Shown one piece after another: positions 1 to 12,507 of a stretch of DNA of 64,000 nt. Origin of the DNA: Filobasidium wieringae (taxonomy: Eukaryota > Basidiomycota > Tremellomycetes > Filobasidiales > Filobasidiaceae); assembly GCA_001600055.1 (NCBI GenBank), contig BCIV01000001.1, positions 799,774-863,773 of the forward strand, given 5' to 3'. The notes below the pieces were generated by a model. The model was not told the DNA's origin, did no database searches, and saw nothing but the letters and a program-made list of their open reading frames with translations. How positions within the stretch are numbered: position 1 is the stretch's first letter; the number at the start of each line of letters is the position of its first letter. Position numbers and translations under genes: made by a program.

Positions 1-1160
1 ATGAACAGGTCCGGTTGAGTACATTTCGGGAGCGTAACCACCACCGTTCATATTGCTTCCAAACCCGTTTCCTCCGTTCAACCTGCCGGAGGAATAGTCC
101 ATTCCCGTCCCCATACCACTGCTTTCATTAGGCATGAAGTTACCTCCAGCTGCTGGCCGATATCGGTGAGCTGAGTACGGAGTCAGGCCGGCGAGACCAG
201 TCGGGTTGAGGAGATGGTAGAAAAAGGTGTCTTCTTCAGAAGTCAGATAGAGTACCCAGATAAGCTGTAACAAACAATAAATCAGACACCGGGACTTGTA
301 CAATCACTATAAGACTTGCATCAGCCATTGCAAGGAGCAACCATCCAGCCCCTACAGCCTTCAAAGCGCCGCTAGAAGTGAGACCGTCTCTGGTTTGGCC
401 TTGATAGATCATCTCTACTCCGTTCTAGTTAAAAAACAGTCAGCTCCGCTGCGGACCAGTTAATTTGGAAGACGAGAAGAAACTCACGATCGCAAACACG
501 ACTACGATAGCCGTGACGATAGCAATCTGCCAACGGTGGAGGGGAAGAGAGTCTCGAGCGATAGCAATGCTGTAGCCACGAAAGGATGTCAGGTTGTTGA
601 GTTCCTCTGTTCCCAGATAATGACTTACAAAAGATGAACGATAATAGCCAGTTGAAATATGATAGCAAACCAAAGAGTCCCCATAGACGGCCCTCCATAG
701 ACAGAATCTTGAAGGCAGTCGAGCCGTGGAGTCAACGACTGCGGATTACAGTCAGTCAGCGAGAGAGGAAATACTTACTGAGATTGGTTTCCGCAACACA
801 CATCCCAATGAAAGCTACCCACCATCCTATTATAGCTATCAGGAAGGTGAAGAGAAATACTGGATGCCGAAAGATCGTTCCTACGCTGTGGTAATCGGAA
901 AGGCTGGCGTCAGTACCGTATGCAGATCTCGTGCTGTGCCTTCATGGCAAATCGACATGAGAGCTCATGGAGAGCATCTCTGATTTCCGAAAGATTCATT
1001 TGATACTGGAGCAATTTCTGAAGCAGGAATCTGTTGCCACAAGTCGGATTAAGCTATTGACTTACTTAAAGGATGACCGACTTCTCATGTTGCTTCCACC
1101 AATCGGCATTCCTCCCCCCATTGCCCCGGGACCTGCAGGTCGACGCTTGAAGAGCGGCAT
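1..1160 (-). CDS. SHO1: Sho1-type plasma-membrane osmosensor (3' part off window)
   Basis: Sho1 is a four-helix plasma-membrane protein that feeds a MAP kinase cascade (HOG or pseudohyphal branch). Exons on the minus strand: 1066-1160, 779-933, 629-707, 488-569, 320-424 and 264 to the window edge; all phases agree. The 260 visible residues hold a short basic N-terminus (MPLFKRRPAG), four hydrophobic helices at roughly 56-80, 93-115, 122-138 and 155-175, then a Gly/Asn-rich cytosolic linker. The helix 2-3 region (IARDSLPLHRWQIAIV, then NGVEMIY) aligns from memory with fungal Sho1 (VASDSVQTYHVALV, then NNLIY). The SH3 domain that would complete the family lies outside the window. I start at the ATG at 1160; in-frame ATGs at 1121, 1109 and 1088 are alternatives. 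The intron at 265-319 has a GC donor. Confidence 0.8.
265..319 (-). other. GC-AG intron, SHO1
   Basis: Donor GCAAGT, acceptor TTACAG. Splicing restores MADLIWVLYL in the fourth membrane helix; no GT donor in phase is nearby. Confidence 0.75.
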
Positions 1161-1450
1161 AGCTTTATTATGGATATATAGTGGTTATGAATGCTCGTAT
1201 GTGCTGGTCAGCCTCTGTTCAGAGCGATTGAACAGAAATACGGTAAATGGTAGATAATCCCTCGAGATCCTGATCAATCTCGTTCCGAAAGCCTTGGCTT
1301 GGCTGCGTTAGCGCTCAAAACGCATATTCGGTATGGCGATCAATAGAAAGTGCTTGAACCATGCGAAGAGAAAGCAAAGGCAGATACAACTAGGCAACAT
1401 GGGCAAGCAGGAGATGTCCGATACAGTGTGAGCTCAACTCATTCAATGAT
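1161..1450. other. Intergenic, SHO1 upstream / PSO2 downstream
   Basis: This gap holds the promoter of the Sho1-type gene and the 3' end of PSO2, both on the minus strand. I see no conserved ORF and no clear TATA box. Confidence 0.5.
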
Positions 1451-4400
1451 TCACCACTGTGTGATCGTGGATCAGCATTTGTCAGGGATACAAGCTGTCC
1501 CATGAACTCACATAAGTAACGTCCCTATAATCGACCACAGCTGGCAATCCCGCTTTCATCCTCTTCAGTTTTTCCGCTTGCCACTTTTCGAACCTACGAT
1601 ATATCGTCATCAGTCACAGTGGCATACAAAACTGTGCCATCAGACGTACCACCGTTTCATTTTGCCTCGACTGGGTTGAGGCACCAAATCAGGACAAGCT
1701 CTGGGTTCAATGGCTTCGGAACCAAAACTTACCTCTTCTCGTTGCCGACATTTACTGTCGCGATCATTTTTACATCCGGACCAGGGACCGACAATGCAAA
1801 GCATGTCAATTCGAAGAAACTTGAGTGCTCCGAATAGGGTACGCCTTTTTTTGTCAGGGAGAAGCCATAAGTCACAATATTCGATGCACGGATTTGGATG
1901 TGGAACGGTGAGGACTTACCGAACATCATAAACTGCCGGCATGATCCTCTCATCGGTCTAAGATATTCGGCAGTGAACGTTCTGTTCTGGTCGCGCCGTA
2001 TGACATGATTGATGTCAGGCATACTTTCCGTACCCGCAGGAGGAGAATATCTGTGAGATGGAACAAGCGTAAGTCAGTGCGGCTCGAGGTGCAAGTCTCG
2101 TCTACCTAACGCCAACTCACGTCCATCCAGTGGGCCGGAAGGCAATAATCCGATCAAAATGATCCCGGAGCTTATGCAGATACGGCTCCAGTCGATCCAA
2201 CTGAATCATCTGTAGCGGAACAAGATGTATGGAAGCCTAGTTCCAACCCGCATCAGCTCAACCCTATCGGGGTAGTTTGAACCGCCTAATCACCTCTACC
2301 GGGTCGTTCGTCAACATCGCATGAAGTTCTTCGTCCGCTTCACACATTAAGATCCCTCTCTTTCTCGCGTCGCAGTAGACCTTGCTACCTATGGCTCGAG
2401 CGACTCCTTTGACAATTCGTTCTTTGCCTATAGAATAGGTTCTGAATTGGCAGGCAATCAGTCCGGTTGCTTACACAAGCCTGCGTTCGATGACTGACCC
2501 CATCAAGATCAAAGTCCTTCCGGTTTTCTTCGTCTGTATGGCATCCACCTCCTCCTTAACCTCCTCTTCATTCTTGACCAACCATGAATCCATCCATTTC
2601 CTTCCTGTCTCGTCCATGTCTAATCCCTCGAGGCCTTGTAAATAAGACTTGACGTCTTCCTCTTCTCGTTTCGCATCCGGTTTCAGCTCCTCCTCTGGCG
2701 CCCGAGGTTTGAGTTGCCCGTCTTTCTGAGCATGGCCACCTCCTGCCTCGGTAATAGCAGGTAAATGTCTGCCAAATAATGATCTTCTGGCAAGAGTGGC
2801 ACAAGCATCGATTACGAGTGGCTGCGGTGGGAAACAGTATTTCGGATTCAGGTACGTTGTATCCAGGTAACAGGTATCGATATTCTTGCCGGCAATGGCC
2901 GGGTGCAGAACCATCTGGGGACAAGCGCGGAAATCGCCACAGTGCAGGTATCGCCATATCCTTTTGCCACCAATATAAGGACTCTTGAAGCCAATCGAAT
3001 CACCGGCATTTACGGTCTGCCGACCCTCGAATAGAAACAGTGAAGACCCAGGACCTACAATGACGTGTTGCCTTCCCTAAGCAAAATCAAGAGGCTTCCG
3101 TTGCGAGCAGCCTATACTCACAATGATTCGCATGGAGCACAGTAACCGTTACTCCGCCCGTATAAGGTAACTCATAAGGTGTATCCCAAGGCAGACCATG
3201 CTGTGGGATTGGTCAGTCCTATTTAGGCATTGAAACAACTTGGAGGCTGAACACTCACGACCCATCTTGCCTCGACGCCTAACATCAGTTTAATCAAGTT
3301 CGCGGTAGTAACTAAAAGGCCAAAGCATGGTGAAACGCCCACTCGATTACACAATAGTATGTCGCTTACCTGAACAATATATAGGTCCGTGCTTCCAACT
3401 CGAGGACAAGTTTGTGTAGTGATCTGAATGCGCGTGCCTGTACGGGTGGTAAGGAAAGCTGCATCAGCGAAGCCTATACGACGAATCTGAGTATTGTACG
3501 TACGTTAAGAAGTACGCCTTGATCTTAGGTATATTCCCATACCTGAAAGCATCGACAGCGATAGGCATGCCCGTCATGACTTTGTAGAATGGCGCTTTCC
3601 TCCTCCCTATTTGTCTCTTTCCGTCCCGTTTCAAATCCGATTCTACCACCTTCCATTCGGCTGTTTCTTTATGACCGCTCATTAGAACTGAGAACGCGTT
3701 GGGACCTTCCAAGGCCTTATTGCTCGAATCGTTTTCTTCCGGTCCTGCATCGTCGAAGGATTCTGAGGTTGGAAGGTATGAATTGATCGGTTTCTTGCAG
3801 TTTCCGGCCTTTTTGGAGGAGAGACCACCATCTTCGAAGTCTATTACCTCCACCGCATCCTCGACTTTGCGCTTCTTCTCAGGAAGTGGAAGACTTCCTA
3901 GACAGATCCCCTTCCTTTTCCCCTTTGGATGATTATCATCGTCATCTGGTCCCTCATCATCTCCAAAGTCTCCCTCCTGATCTTCATCTTTAGGATCCTC
4001 CATTCCATACCCTTCTTCGTTTCCCTCATCCCAATCGTCTTCTTCCGCCTCCAAAGCCTGAGATAATTTCTTGTGGTCCTGTGGCTCGTCTTCAGCTTTG
4101 TCCTTCGACACGAAAGGAGCGGAGGGACCAGCCGTAGGTAAGGAAGGAGGAGCGGGGTCACGCGAAGGTGGTGGTGGATCGAAAGGCTTCTTGAATGGCG
4201 GGGGTAGTACGCTTGTCGCTGAGTGGTTTCGTATTGGAGTTCGTGGAGGTTTATTAGGAGTCTCACTTCTTATCGAAGGTCCAAGTAGCCCGTTGGATGT
4301 TAGTGCCTTGGAATCATGAGGAGGTGAATCCGACAACACGGTAATCTCGTCGTCATCTTCATCGCTACTGATGACAACAGGAGTATCATCACTTTCGCCA

Positions 4401-4591
4401 ATTCCATTTCCGATGGAACGATTTCTACCACTACTGCTCGTCCTTTTTATAAGAGCATTCGGCCGTATACTGGATTTCCTTGCTCTGGGCGATGGTGTTG
4501 TCTTGCTCGTAGTCGCGGGGGGTCGACTAAAGAAGTCCTTAAGGGTGTTATTCTGAGCTGGGCTTGCTGAAGTCGACCGCTTCGGAGGCAT
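1451..4591 (-). CDS. PSO2: DNA interstrand cross-link repair nuclease Pso2/Snm1
   Basis: Pso2/SNM1 is a nuclear beta-CASP metallo-beta-lactamase 5' exonuclease that processes interstrand cross-links. Exons: 3504-4591, 3370-3437, 3259-3311, 3122-3200, 2475-3054, 2294-2441, 2121-2236, 1920-2050, 1733-1844, 1512-1593 and 1451-1456, 820 residues in all. The first exon encodes a disordered acidic, Ser/Pro-rich tail of about 330 residues, then KVMTGMPIAVDAF and KAYFLT. The next exon gives HAHSDHY (HxHxDH metal motif). Further on are HANHCPGS, RYLHCGDFR, LDTTYLNPKY, and C-terminal FRPTGWTYSPP and VPYSEHSSF, all in family order. The last exon would be only TGG TGA; reading on without that intron would add about nine residues instead. 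A PCNA-box-like stretch (NNTLKDFF) lies near residue 18. It is divergent from SNF7. Confidence 0.93.
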
Positions 4592-4953
4592 GGCGGATTT
4601 ACGAATACAGTCCCTTCCAACTGATCTGTGGGAAAATTGAAGGTCTATAATTCTTCTGGTTGACCTGCAGCTGGAAGGTTGAGCACCTCTCGATCGGTCT
4701 TGAGCGTGAGTAATCGAGGTCGTTTGTAATCACGTGACCAAGTTATGACTTCAATTGTTGTTGATTCAGCTGATGATCAGGGGTCAGGGGTAAGTATATT
4801 AGTTTGCGGGTTCGCAAGTTATAGCAGATCTGCGATACTGAGGTTGCAAGGCTCTCGGTTCCTTACACCCTAGTACTTGACCCACTACAGAGCCTCCGGT
4901 ATAATCACAGAAAGCAACCCAAACTACCTAGACCAGCAATTCAAACAGGAAGG
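4592..4953. promoter_or_regulatory. Divergent promoter PSO2 / SNF7 with E-box
   Basis: A 362-base region separates the two start codons. It carries the palindrome TCACGTGA-like CACGTG at 4731-4736 (context AATCACGTGACC), a bHLH (Cbf1/USF class) consensus. No ORF is supported here. Confidence 0.5.
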
Positions 4954-5970
4954 ATGGCAGCCATCTTCAACTGGTTATGGGGGACTCGGCCAGATCCAAG
5001 AGAGAGCGCAAGGGATTCCATCGTAGCGCTACGAGAACAGCTCTTGATCCTAGATAAGAGAGAACAACATCTTCAGCGAAAGATCGATGAGGAGATGGCT
5101 AAAGCTAAAGCTAGCGTTAGTACGAACAAGGCTTGTGAGTTGATTAAACTAGCTTTCCGAAAATATCGGAGGGACTCATATGGGAGTCTGCTCCTATGAC
5201 TTTTCTGCCTGATCGATGCAATACATAGTGGCTGCTTCTGCCCTTCGCCAGAAGAAAGCATACGAGACGGAACTGGAGAGAATTTTCAATACTCGTCTAA
5301 CCTTATCCACTCAGGTACATCAATGACGGAAATTATCACTGCATGTGTGAAGCGTTTCTGATTCGATTCCATCTCGATGACTAGGTGGACAGCTTGGAAA
5401 CTGCCAACTTGAACGCGGAGACGATGAAGACGATGAAGCAAGCTGCGGATGCTATGAAAGGGATTCACGGCAATCTGTTGGTCTTACAGCTTTTCATTCC
5501 CGGTCTGCTCTCGAGCTAAAACATTTTCTTCGTGCATCAATAGCAATATCCAGGATGTTGATGCGCAGATGGATGCAATCAGGGATCAGATGGATATCTC
5601 GAACCAGATTTCGGAGGCGATTTCTTCCCCTCACAATCTCGGAATAGACGTGGACGAGGTAAGAGCTAAGCTCTTCCTCCCATTCGAGCATAGCTTACCA
5701 TTTTCACTGACAAAAGGACGAGCTCAAGGACGAACTGGCTCAACTGGAAGATGAGCAGCTTCACGAGCGTCTAGCTGGTGCTGAAAGAGTTCCCTTGCAT
5801 TCGCCTGTATCAAACCGGGTTGCCGTTCATGCTGGTCGGTATTTGCGTGTTCTCTGAGTTGAACGTGTCGGAATCTGACAGTTGGTTCTATGCTTGTCAT
5901 AGCGCCTCAACAGGATGAAGAAGACGAGGAAGCTATGCTCAAGCAGCTGCAGATGGAGATGGCTTCGTAA
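4954..5970 (+). CDS. SNF7: ESCRT-III subunit Snf7/Vps32 (CHMP4)
   Basis: Snf7 polymerises on endosomal and other membranes to drive inward budding and scission; in fungi it also serves Rim101 pH signalling. Six exons: 4954-5134, 5229-5314, 5385-5476, 5544-5658, 5717-5834 and 5903-5970, 219 residues, the usual size. The N-terminal helices show ALREQLLILDKREQHLQRKI and VSTNKA, matching the Snf7 core (LREQL, KKExHLQ, NKN). The acidic middle has DAQMDAIRDQMDISNQISEAI. The C-terminus has EEAMLKQLQMEMAS, the MIM-type helix that recruits Vps4 and Bro1. The third intron uses a weak GTTGGT donor. Codon phases all agree. Confidence 0.95.
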
Positions 5971-6258
5971 ACCACGGCGAATCACTGACTCGTTCGATCC
6001 AAGGTAGAACTCGACTCTCACAGCGTAGATAATTCAATATGTAAATCTGTTGTAATCTAAGACATTGGTTTGTACAGCTTATTCTGATCATCAGAAATTG
6101 CAGCGAGGTCTTTCGAGAGGAGAGACTTGGCGACCTATACCTGCAGAATGAATAGATCTTGCGTGAACATAACAAAAGCGACTTTGGTCCTTTGATCCAT
6201 TTCAGTCCACAAGTTGACTTTCAAAACAACACAATCTGGAACCATCCGGAACTTGTCC

Positions 6259-8811
6259 ATGCCAACCACGTTCACAGGATCACTGAACCAGAATGAATTC
6301 AGGATGAATGCTTATCTGGAATCGCAAATCCCTTACCTCAAACAACTGCATGTGTCCCTCGGTCTCCCCGATGACGATTTGGCTAGGGATTTGGAAGGGA
6401 TCCAGGAAGCGATCAAATTGGCCATCGATGGGAGGGTAGCTTTGAGGAAATTGGCGGTAGATAAGCTAGAAAAGGAAATCCAGATATTGCAGAAGAGCGT
6501 TGAGAGATTAAGAAGCGTGTTGGAGGTTAAATCGATGAACGATGACTCGGCTAGCCTGACGGTAAGCCACGAAGCGGGAAGTTTGCGACTCTGAGCTTAC
6601 TGCAGATTTCCCGTCAGACACTTCCTCTACGAATAACGCATCTCAGATCCGAAGAAAAGAGCTTGCAACAGGTGAGCTGTGTGGATCGAGAGGACTGGAT
6701 TACGGTGCTCAAATTCCCGACTCTGTCAGACACACAAAGAACGACTTACCAAGATTGACAGTAAGTCCCATAGATTCAACTGGAAGGTATACGCGCTGAG
6801 ATGACTATTCGCAGCTCTCAAACTGGAGATACAGAAAATCCTTGCGATAGTAGGCGAATCATTCAAGCTTCCGGTGGAGTTGTCAAGTAAAGGAGGATAT
6901 GCTCCAGAAAACGGATGCAGTCAGCCACCACCGCCGCCATATTCTAGTGATGGGGAAGAAAGGAAAGCAGATACGCACGTCGAAGACGTCGAGGAAATCG
7001 AGGATGTCAGCGGAGGGAGAATTACAGCTCTTGAGCAAGCGGTGGCGCTGGCGAAAGCAGAGAAGGTAAGTAACGATCTGGCATCCTGCTCAGCCAAATG
7101 CTGAGTATAGCTATGATTAGGCCAAACGACAAGAGGCTCTGGCGGAGTTGATGGAAGAACTAAGTTATTTGCATGATGAGCTTTGTCTACCTCAAACCGA
7201 TGTTCATACGGCCGGCACTGCGTGGATCATACCTGAATCAATCGCTCCGGCCACTGTGTCAGTCCTTTTCTCGCAAGCGAAGCCATGGATCGCAAGACCT
7301 GCGTCGCCAGACAATGATACAGACCGATTGGATACACTGGAACCCACGGAGTCGATGATGACCTTCTGTAGAACTCTACATTCTTCCTGGTTATCGGAAA
7401 AGGCCAAGAGGGAGCAACGTATTCAAACCTTATTCGATCAAATTGAACCAATATGGATCCGGCTACAAGTCACTCCGGAAGAAACTCAAGCATTCATTGA
7501 GGAACATTGCGGGTTGTCCACCTCTACCCTTGAGGCATACGAGCTCGAGCTTGAGCGGGTCAGATTCATGCGAAAGGAGAGTCTGGGAGGGTTCATACAG
7601 ACTGTGAAAGAGGAGATCCAAGCACTATGGGAGAGCTTGTTGTATGGTCCTCACACGATCGAGGCGTTCGAGGCTTATCGAGAGGGTGAGTACCGATGTA
7701 TCTGACTGATACACTGACCCTTCTGACCAGACGTTGGTTTGAACCTCCCAGGTTCGGTATCAGAGGAACTTCTGGCTACACATGAAGCAGAAGCTCAACG
7801 CCTAGCTGAAGAATTGGAAAGCAAAGGTCCCTTGCTGCAGAAGGCGCAAGAATGGGTCGATTTGAAGAACAAGGAGGAAGAATTGGAAGCGAAACGCAAT
7901 GGGCCGGATAGATTCAATACAAGAGGGGGAGCGCTGCTGCAGGAAGAGAAGATGAGGAAACGGATTGGAATCCTCAAGCCCAAGGTCTGTACAATCGAAT
8001 CACCGTTGAAAGGGGATTGTTGCCTAATGATCTCATGCATTGCAGCTGGAAGCAGAGCTACTGGTTCTGGTACCTGAATGGGAAGAGACCCACAACATGC
8101 GGTTTTTGGTCGACGACGTCAGTATCGTCGAGGTGATACAATTAGAATTGGAAGCGAAAGAAGCGGAAAAAGAGGCAAAAAAGGTGCGTTTCTGCTTCCG
8201 ATCATGCGACAGTGAATTAGGCATTGATTGATTCATTACAGAGAACCAAGATCATGGGAGGCGGCGCTACACCTGCCAGACAGTCGAGAGCACCCACCGC
8301 TATGAATACGCACAGGACGCCAATGGCGAAACCTGCACCGCGGAAACGCGAAGCGCCAACGCCCACCCCCAACGCGCATCCCCTCAATCGCAGCATGACT
8401 AGGCCTAGCAGTTCGCTGTCTCACAGCACCTCATCGATGGGGACTGGTCATAGGATGATGAACACCCTTGCCAATAGTACCTCTTCGAGTGCTGGTGCGA
8501 CTGGTTTCAGGTACCATGCACCACCACCATCGTGTAACCTACCCCGGCCCCCATCTGGTCGAAGCTACACAGTACCTTTAGGTATGTCAGGAGCGCATAA
8601 TGTCATGCAACAGCCGAGGGTCGCGACCATGGGATCATCATTGAGCGGTATACCGAAGATGGCTAGCGCCATCTCGCTAGCGAAAGAAGGTGGGAGGAGG
8701 CCAAAGAGGGATTCCTTCCAACCGAGAAGATCCGTGGTGAGGCGGCCGGATCCGAGGACTTTCAGCGGAACAAAGGACTGGGAGCTGGAGGAATATGACG
8801 AGGAGTTCTAG
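6259..8811 (+). CDS. ASE1: Microtubule bundling protein Ase1/PRC1/MAP65
   Basis: Ase1/PRC1 cross-links antiparallel microtubules at the spindle midzone. Eight exons: 6259-6561, 6606-6671, 6730-6760, 6815-7065, 7121-7685, 7731-7984, 8046-8183 and 8242-8811, 725 residues. An N-terminal coiled coil (ERLTKID, KLEIQKILAIVG) leads to a spectrin-like region with LHDELCLP and FIEEHCGLSTSTLEAYELEL. The family hallmark GPDRFNTRGGALLQEEKMRK and a following WEETHNMRFLV are present at about residues 460-530. The tail from about 555 is basic, Ser/Thr/Pro-rich and disordered (PAPRKREAPTPTP), typical of the Cdk- and microtubule-binding tail. I use the ATG at 6259; an upstream in-frame TTG at 6214 is not a credible start. 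The gene is tandem with SNF7, 288 bases downstream of its stop. Confidence 0.93.
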
Positions 8812-9256
8812 GTGCATCTCGATACACTACAGTACTGTAAAAAACTTTGATTTCGCGTTTTCTTTTTTGTATCTACATTACAGAGCCTTGTCATGTCCTA
8901 CGTTGGAAGCATATGAAGTCGTATACTCGATCGAGGAGGTGGCTGATATCGATTTCTGCCAGTTATCGATGAGATAACCGGGTTTGTTGTTTATTGACGA
9001 TTTGAGTTTGCACGCGATAGAGCGCGACCTCGGTCTAATTTGGTTTTAGATACATCCATCTCCCTTCGACTTACTTCTTACTACTTACCTTCCTTTACAG
9101 CCATCAAGAACCCGCAGTGCACCCAGTCTTGACATTAGATCATCCACATATACACCCAACATGTCGAGAATATGACAGATCACCTCCTGGACCGCAAACA
9201 GCCTTTTTGATTTCGATTTTGCATCTCCAGACTAGAGAAACCACATCCGACATACA
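8812..9256. other. Intergenic, ASE1 3' end and promoter of the Uds1-domain gene
   Basis: A 445-base gap between tandem genes. The right half is C/T-rich, as is usual for promoters and leaders here. No conserved ORF or RNA gene is visible. Confidence 0.5.
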
Positions 9257-12224
9257 ATGAACATTCCGTTGTCTCCTCAGCGAACTCGCCCAGGGTCGCC
9301 TTCTAAAAGCGGTCAGATCAGTAAAGCCGCCTTCTTCCGAGCCAAATCTCCAGTCCAAGATGGGGTTCAGGATAGGCGTATAAATGCCCTCAGGTCGGGC
9401 TGGGGAAACTTGACGGTAGAATCCCACGAGAATAACGAGAGCTCGAACGGCCATGATGCTAGGAGGCCTTCCAGTCCTTCGACAGACCCTTCACATAGAA
9501 CAGATTTGGGGCATTCCCCAAATATACCGGAAATTCCTGATCACTCCAGGCATGAACAACAGCCCATCGAGCGACAACCTATCGATCGATCGCAATCACG
9601 AACCAACGGGAGTGAGCATGATTATCCGGCAGAATCTTCTTCCATGGCGAGGACCGGCTCTGAGAACAATCATAGATATTCTCATTCTCGAGCAAGCAGT
9701 CGTCTTGGTCAATCGGGGCATCAACGAACTTTATCCAGAAATCAGCCACAACAATATCCCCCTCCTGTTCCGAAGTCCGAGTCGAGCTCTACTTTCAATG
9801 GCGGGTCGGAAGAGCTTTTAATGACCCTACTAGCAGGCCAAGCTGCAGTTGATTGTAATCAGATGCCTATCGCCAGGTGGGAGGAGGTCGAGGAATGGAA
9901 GAAGGAACTCGGTCTTTTGACTTCCCGGTTGAAATCCCAGGTAGCTAAGCATCAAAGAGAGCAGAAAATTCTGACTGCCGCCAAAACTTTGGCCAAACTC
10001 AATGGCGGAAATAAACGAATGTCAAAACAAACATTTGAGAGCGTCGAGGTAGCGGAGCAAAAGGCCGCTGATGCTGAGAGAGTGAGTTATGATTGCACAT
10101 GATTCCTGTTCGTAGGAGCTAAAGCTGAATCGAACTGTGCAGGAAATGCTGGTTTTACGGGACCGGGAAGGTAGCCTGAGGAAGACGCTGATGGAGCACT
10201 GGGCAGGAGTTATGGCCTGGGAAGTACGAAGGCTAGAAAACGTCGTGAAAATTGCCGAAGACAAGGCAGCTCGAGCGGCTCAAGACGCGAGGGAAATGGA
10301 AAGGCTTAAGGCAATAGCAAGAAGAACCGATCAGCTCGAAGCCGAGCTTGATGAGCTGGGTCAGCAACTGGATCGACGGGATAAAAAGTTGACAGAGCAA
10401 GAAGACGAGGCTAAAATCCTGAAATCTGAATTGAACAATCGGGACCAAAGGATCTATGATTTAGAGAGCGCGATCGCGACGACTGAAGATGAGCTGAAGC
10501 AAAGACGCCAGCATGCAGCACTCATCGAGACGGAAGTGGCCCAGCATCGATCTCGAGCAAGCGAGATGGAAGAAATGCTGAAGAATGCCGAGAGTCAGCA
10601 GACGGGGAAATTGCAAGAGATGGAGCGAGACCTGAAGTTGGCGGAAGAAGAGAAGGGCAGATGGGTTGACGAGCGTGTTAGGCTCAGGGAATTGGCGGAG
10701 GAAGGCAAGATGCAGTCCAACATGTGGGAGACTGCCAAAATCGGCGCTTCTCAAGCTCTTGGGGTGCAGCAAATCGGGAACGTGGCCGAAATGGTTGATG
10801 CGATCAAGAAATTGAGCGGATCAATCAAGACTCGAGACGAAGAGCTCAAGATACTGAAAGACGAAATGCGGGAAGTCAGTCTGGGCTTCGAGGACGAGGT
10901 AGCCCGTATTGCCAAAGAGAGAGATTCCGTCAGGTCTAAATTGGAGGAGATGAGCGGAAGGTCTATGAATGACGAAACGGTTCGCTTGAGGCAAACCGAG
11001 GGGTTGGAAGCTAAGCTCCGAGTAAGTCTCCTGCCCTATGTGACGCCTAGATGAAGGGCAATCGTTAAGAAACGCCGATTCTAGGCTCAAACCGACAAGG
11101 TTCTCATCTTGGAAAGCGAGAACTCGAGTCTAAAGCGTGCTCTGTCGGAAGCTGAGACTGTTGTCGTGAAGCGTAAATCTCTGGCTGAGAACAATGTGCC
11201 ATCTCCTGATCAGCAAGTCAAGATAGCAGCATTACGTGCGGAACTGGATGCACAGGACGGGTTCATGGAAGAAATCTGGCGTATGTTGCCTACTGCGACA
11301 GCCCGTCTTGAGACCGGCTTGGTCGAACGTGACACCCAAAGATTGAAGAGTCAAGTTCTTTCTCCTTCGGTTGAGATCAACTTCGAATCACTCAGAGCCT
11401 TGTACCAATACCCCGATTCCACGGCTAACGAGCGATATTCTGGGCCAAGTGATATCGTAAAGCGAGTCAAAACAATGATCGAAGACGGGCAGACTCTTGT
11501 GGAAAGAGTGATTCGAGCGGGCAAAGAACGTGACTTGTTGAAAAGCAACGCGGTCAGAGCTCAGCGGCTTGTGGAAGAGGGGCAGACTAATCTCAAAACT
11601 TACCAAAGGTTAGGAGATTTGGTGATGAATCGCAGACTCTTGAGATTGACGTACCTAATGATGCCGTGATCTGACAGACAAGTCGATATGCTCGAGTCTC
11701 GCCTGAGGAGGGATGTTGGTGGACAAAATAGCTCGGAACTGTAAGTCGCTCCTCAAGACGTGAAGTGTCAGCACAGGACTAATGGACTGTATGATCTACT
11801 TAGTCAAGGACAATTAACAGCAGCCAAGAAGAGTATGGACGAAGCTTCTCGAGCTAAGAAAGCACTTGAAGATGAGGTAGCCGTGCATCTGGATAGCGTC
11901 AGCCGCTTGACAGAAGCGAACGATATTTTGTCTCAGCGGGCTTTGACTCTAGCGGATGAGATGGAGCAAGAAAAGAAAACGATGCAGATCAAACTAGAAC
12001 GTGAGATCGATACACTTCGAAAGCAGCTCAAGGCGTCGGAGGATCGCGTGGACGATGAAAGAGCACGGTGAGACGTCACGCCGGGATACTTAAGGATTGA
12101 ATGCTGATAGAGGTACCTTTTGACATTCAGCGAGCAAACCCAACGCATCAATTTACTGGATGAACTGAACTCTCTGCAGAGTGAAGTCACTAGGTTACGT
12201 GCTCAATTACGGACCGCGCATTGA
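9257..12224 (+). CDS. Uds1-domain (up-regulated during septation) coiled-coil protein
   Basis: Six exons: 9257-10081, 10143-11021, 11085-11608, 11678-11740, 11804-12067 and 12131-12224, 882 residues. The first 190 residues are disordered and Ser/Pro/Arg-rich. Residues about 192-260 (EELLMTLLAGQAAVDCN, WEEVEEWKKELGLLTSRL, AAKTLAKLNG) match the Uds1 domain (PF15456 type) named for S. pombe Uds1, a septation-induced protein. The remaining 600 residues are nearly continuous heptad coiled coil (MERLKAIARRTDQLEAEL and following), ending LRAQLRTAH. A role in septum or cytoskeleton organisation is inferred from the domain only. It follows ASE1 on the same strand and ends convergently with the gene at 12508-14748. 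Confidence 0.85.
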
Positions 12225-12507
12225 GCCAAGGAGGTACTGCACAGCGACGCATAACAACACACTTATAATAGAACGTAGCGATAATTACCGGCTAAGGAAT
12301 CCCATAAAGGCTGTTAGTTGTATCACGCTGGTCAGGATGGATATTTTTCGCCGCTCGCTTTCAGCTCGAATATCTCGCCCACCGGATAGTCGAACTCAGT
12401 GGATGGTTTCCGTGCTCTGTCGCGTCGCTTATGGGAAGCAAAAGCTTAAGGCAGAACGATCGTTCATACCATACGATGAACTCACGAGACAAAGAGGACG
12501 GTAATCC
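12225..12507. other. Convergent 3' intergenic region
   Basis: A 283-base space between two converging stop codons. No structured RNA or ORF is supported. If the last exon proposed for the minus-strand gene is wrong, this gap would extend to about 12798. Confidence 0.4.
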
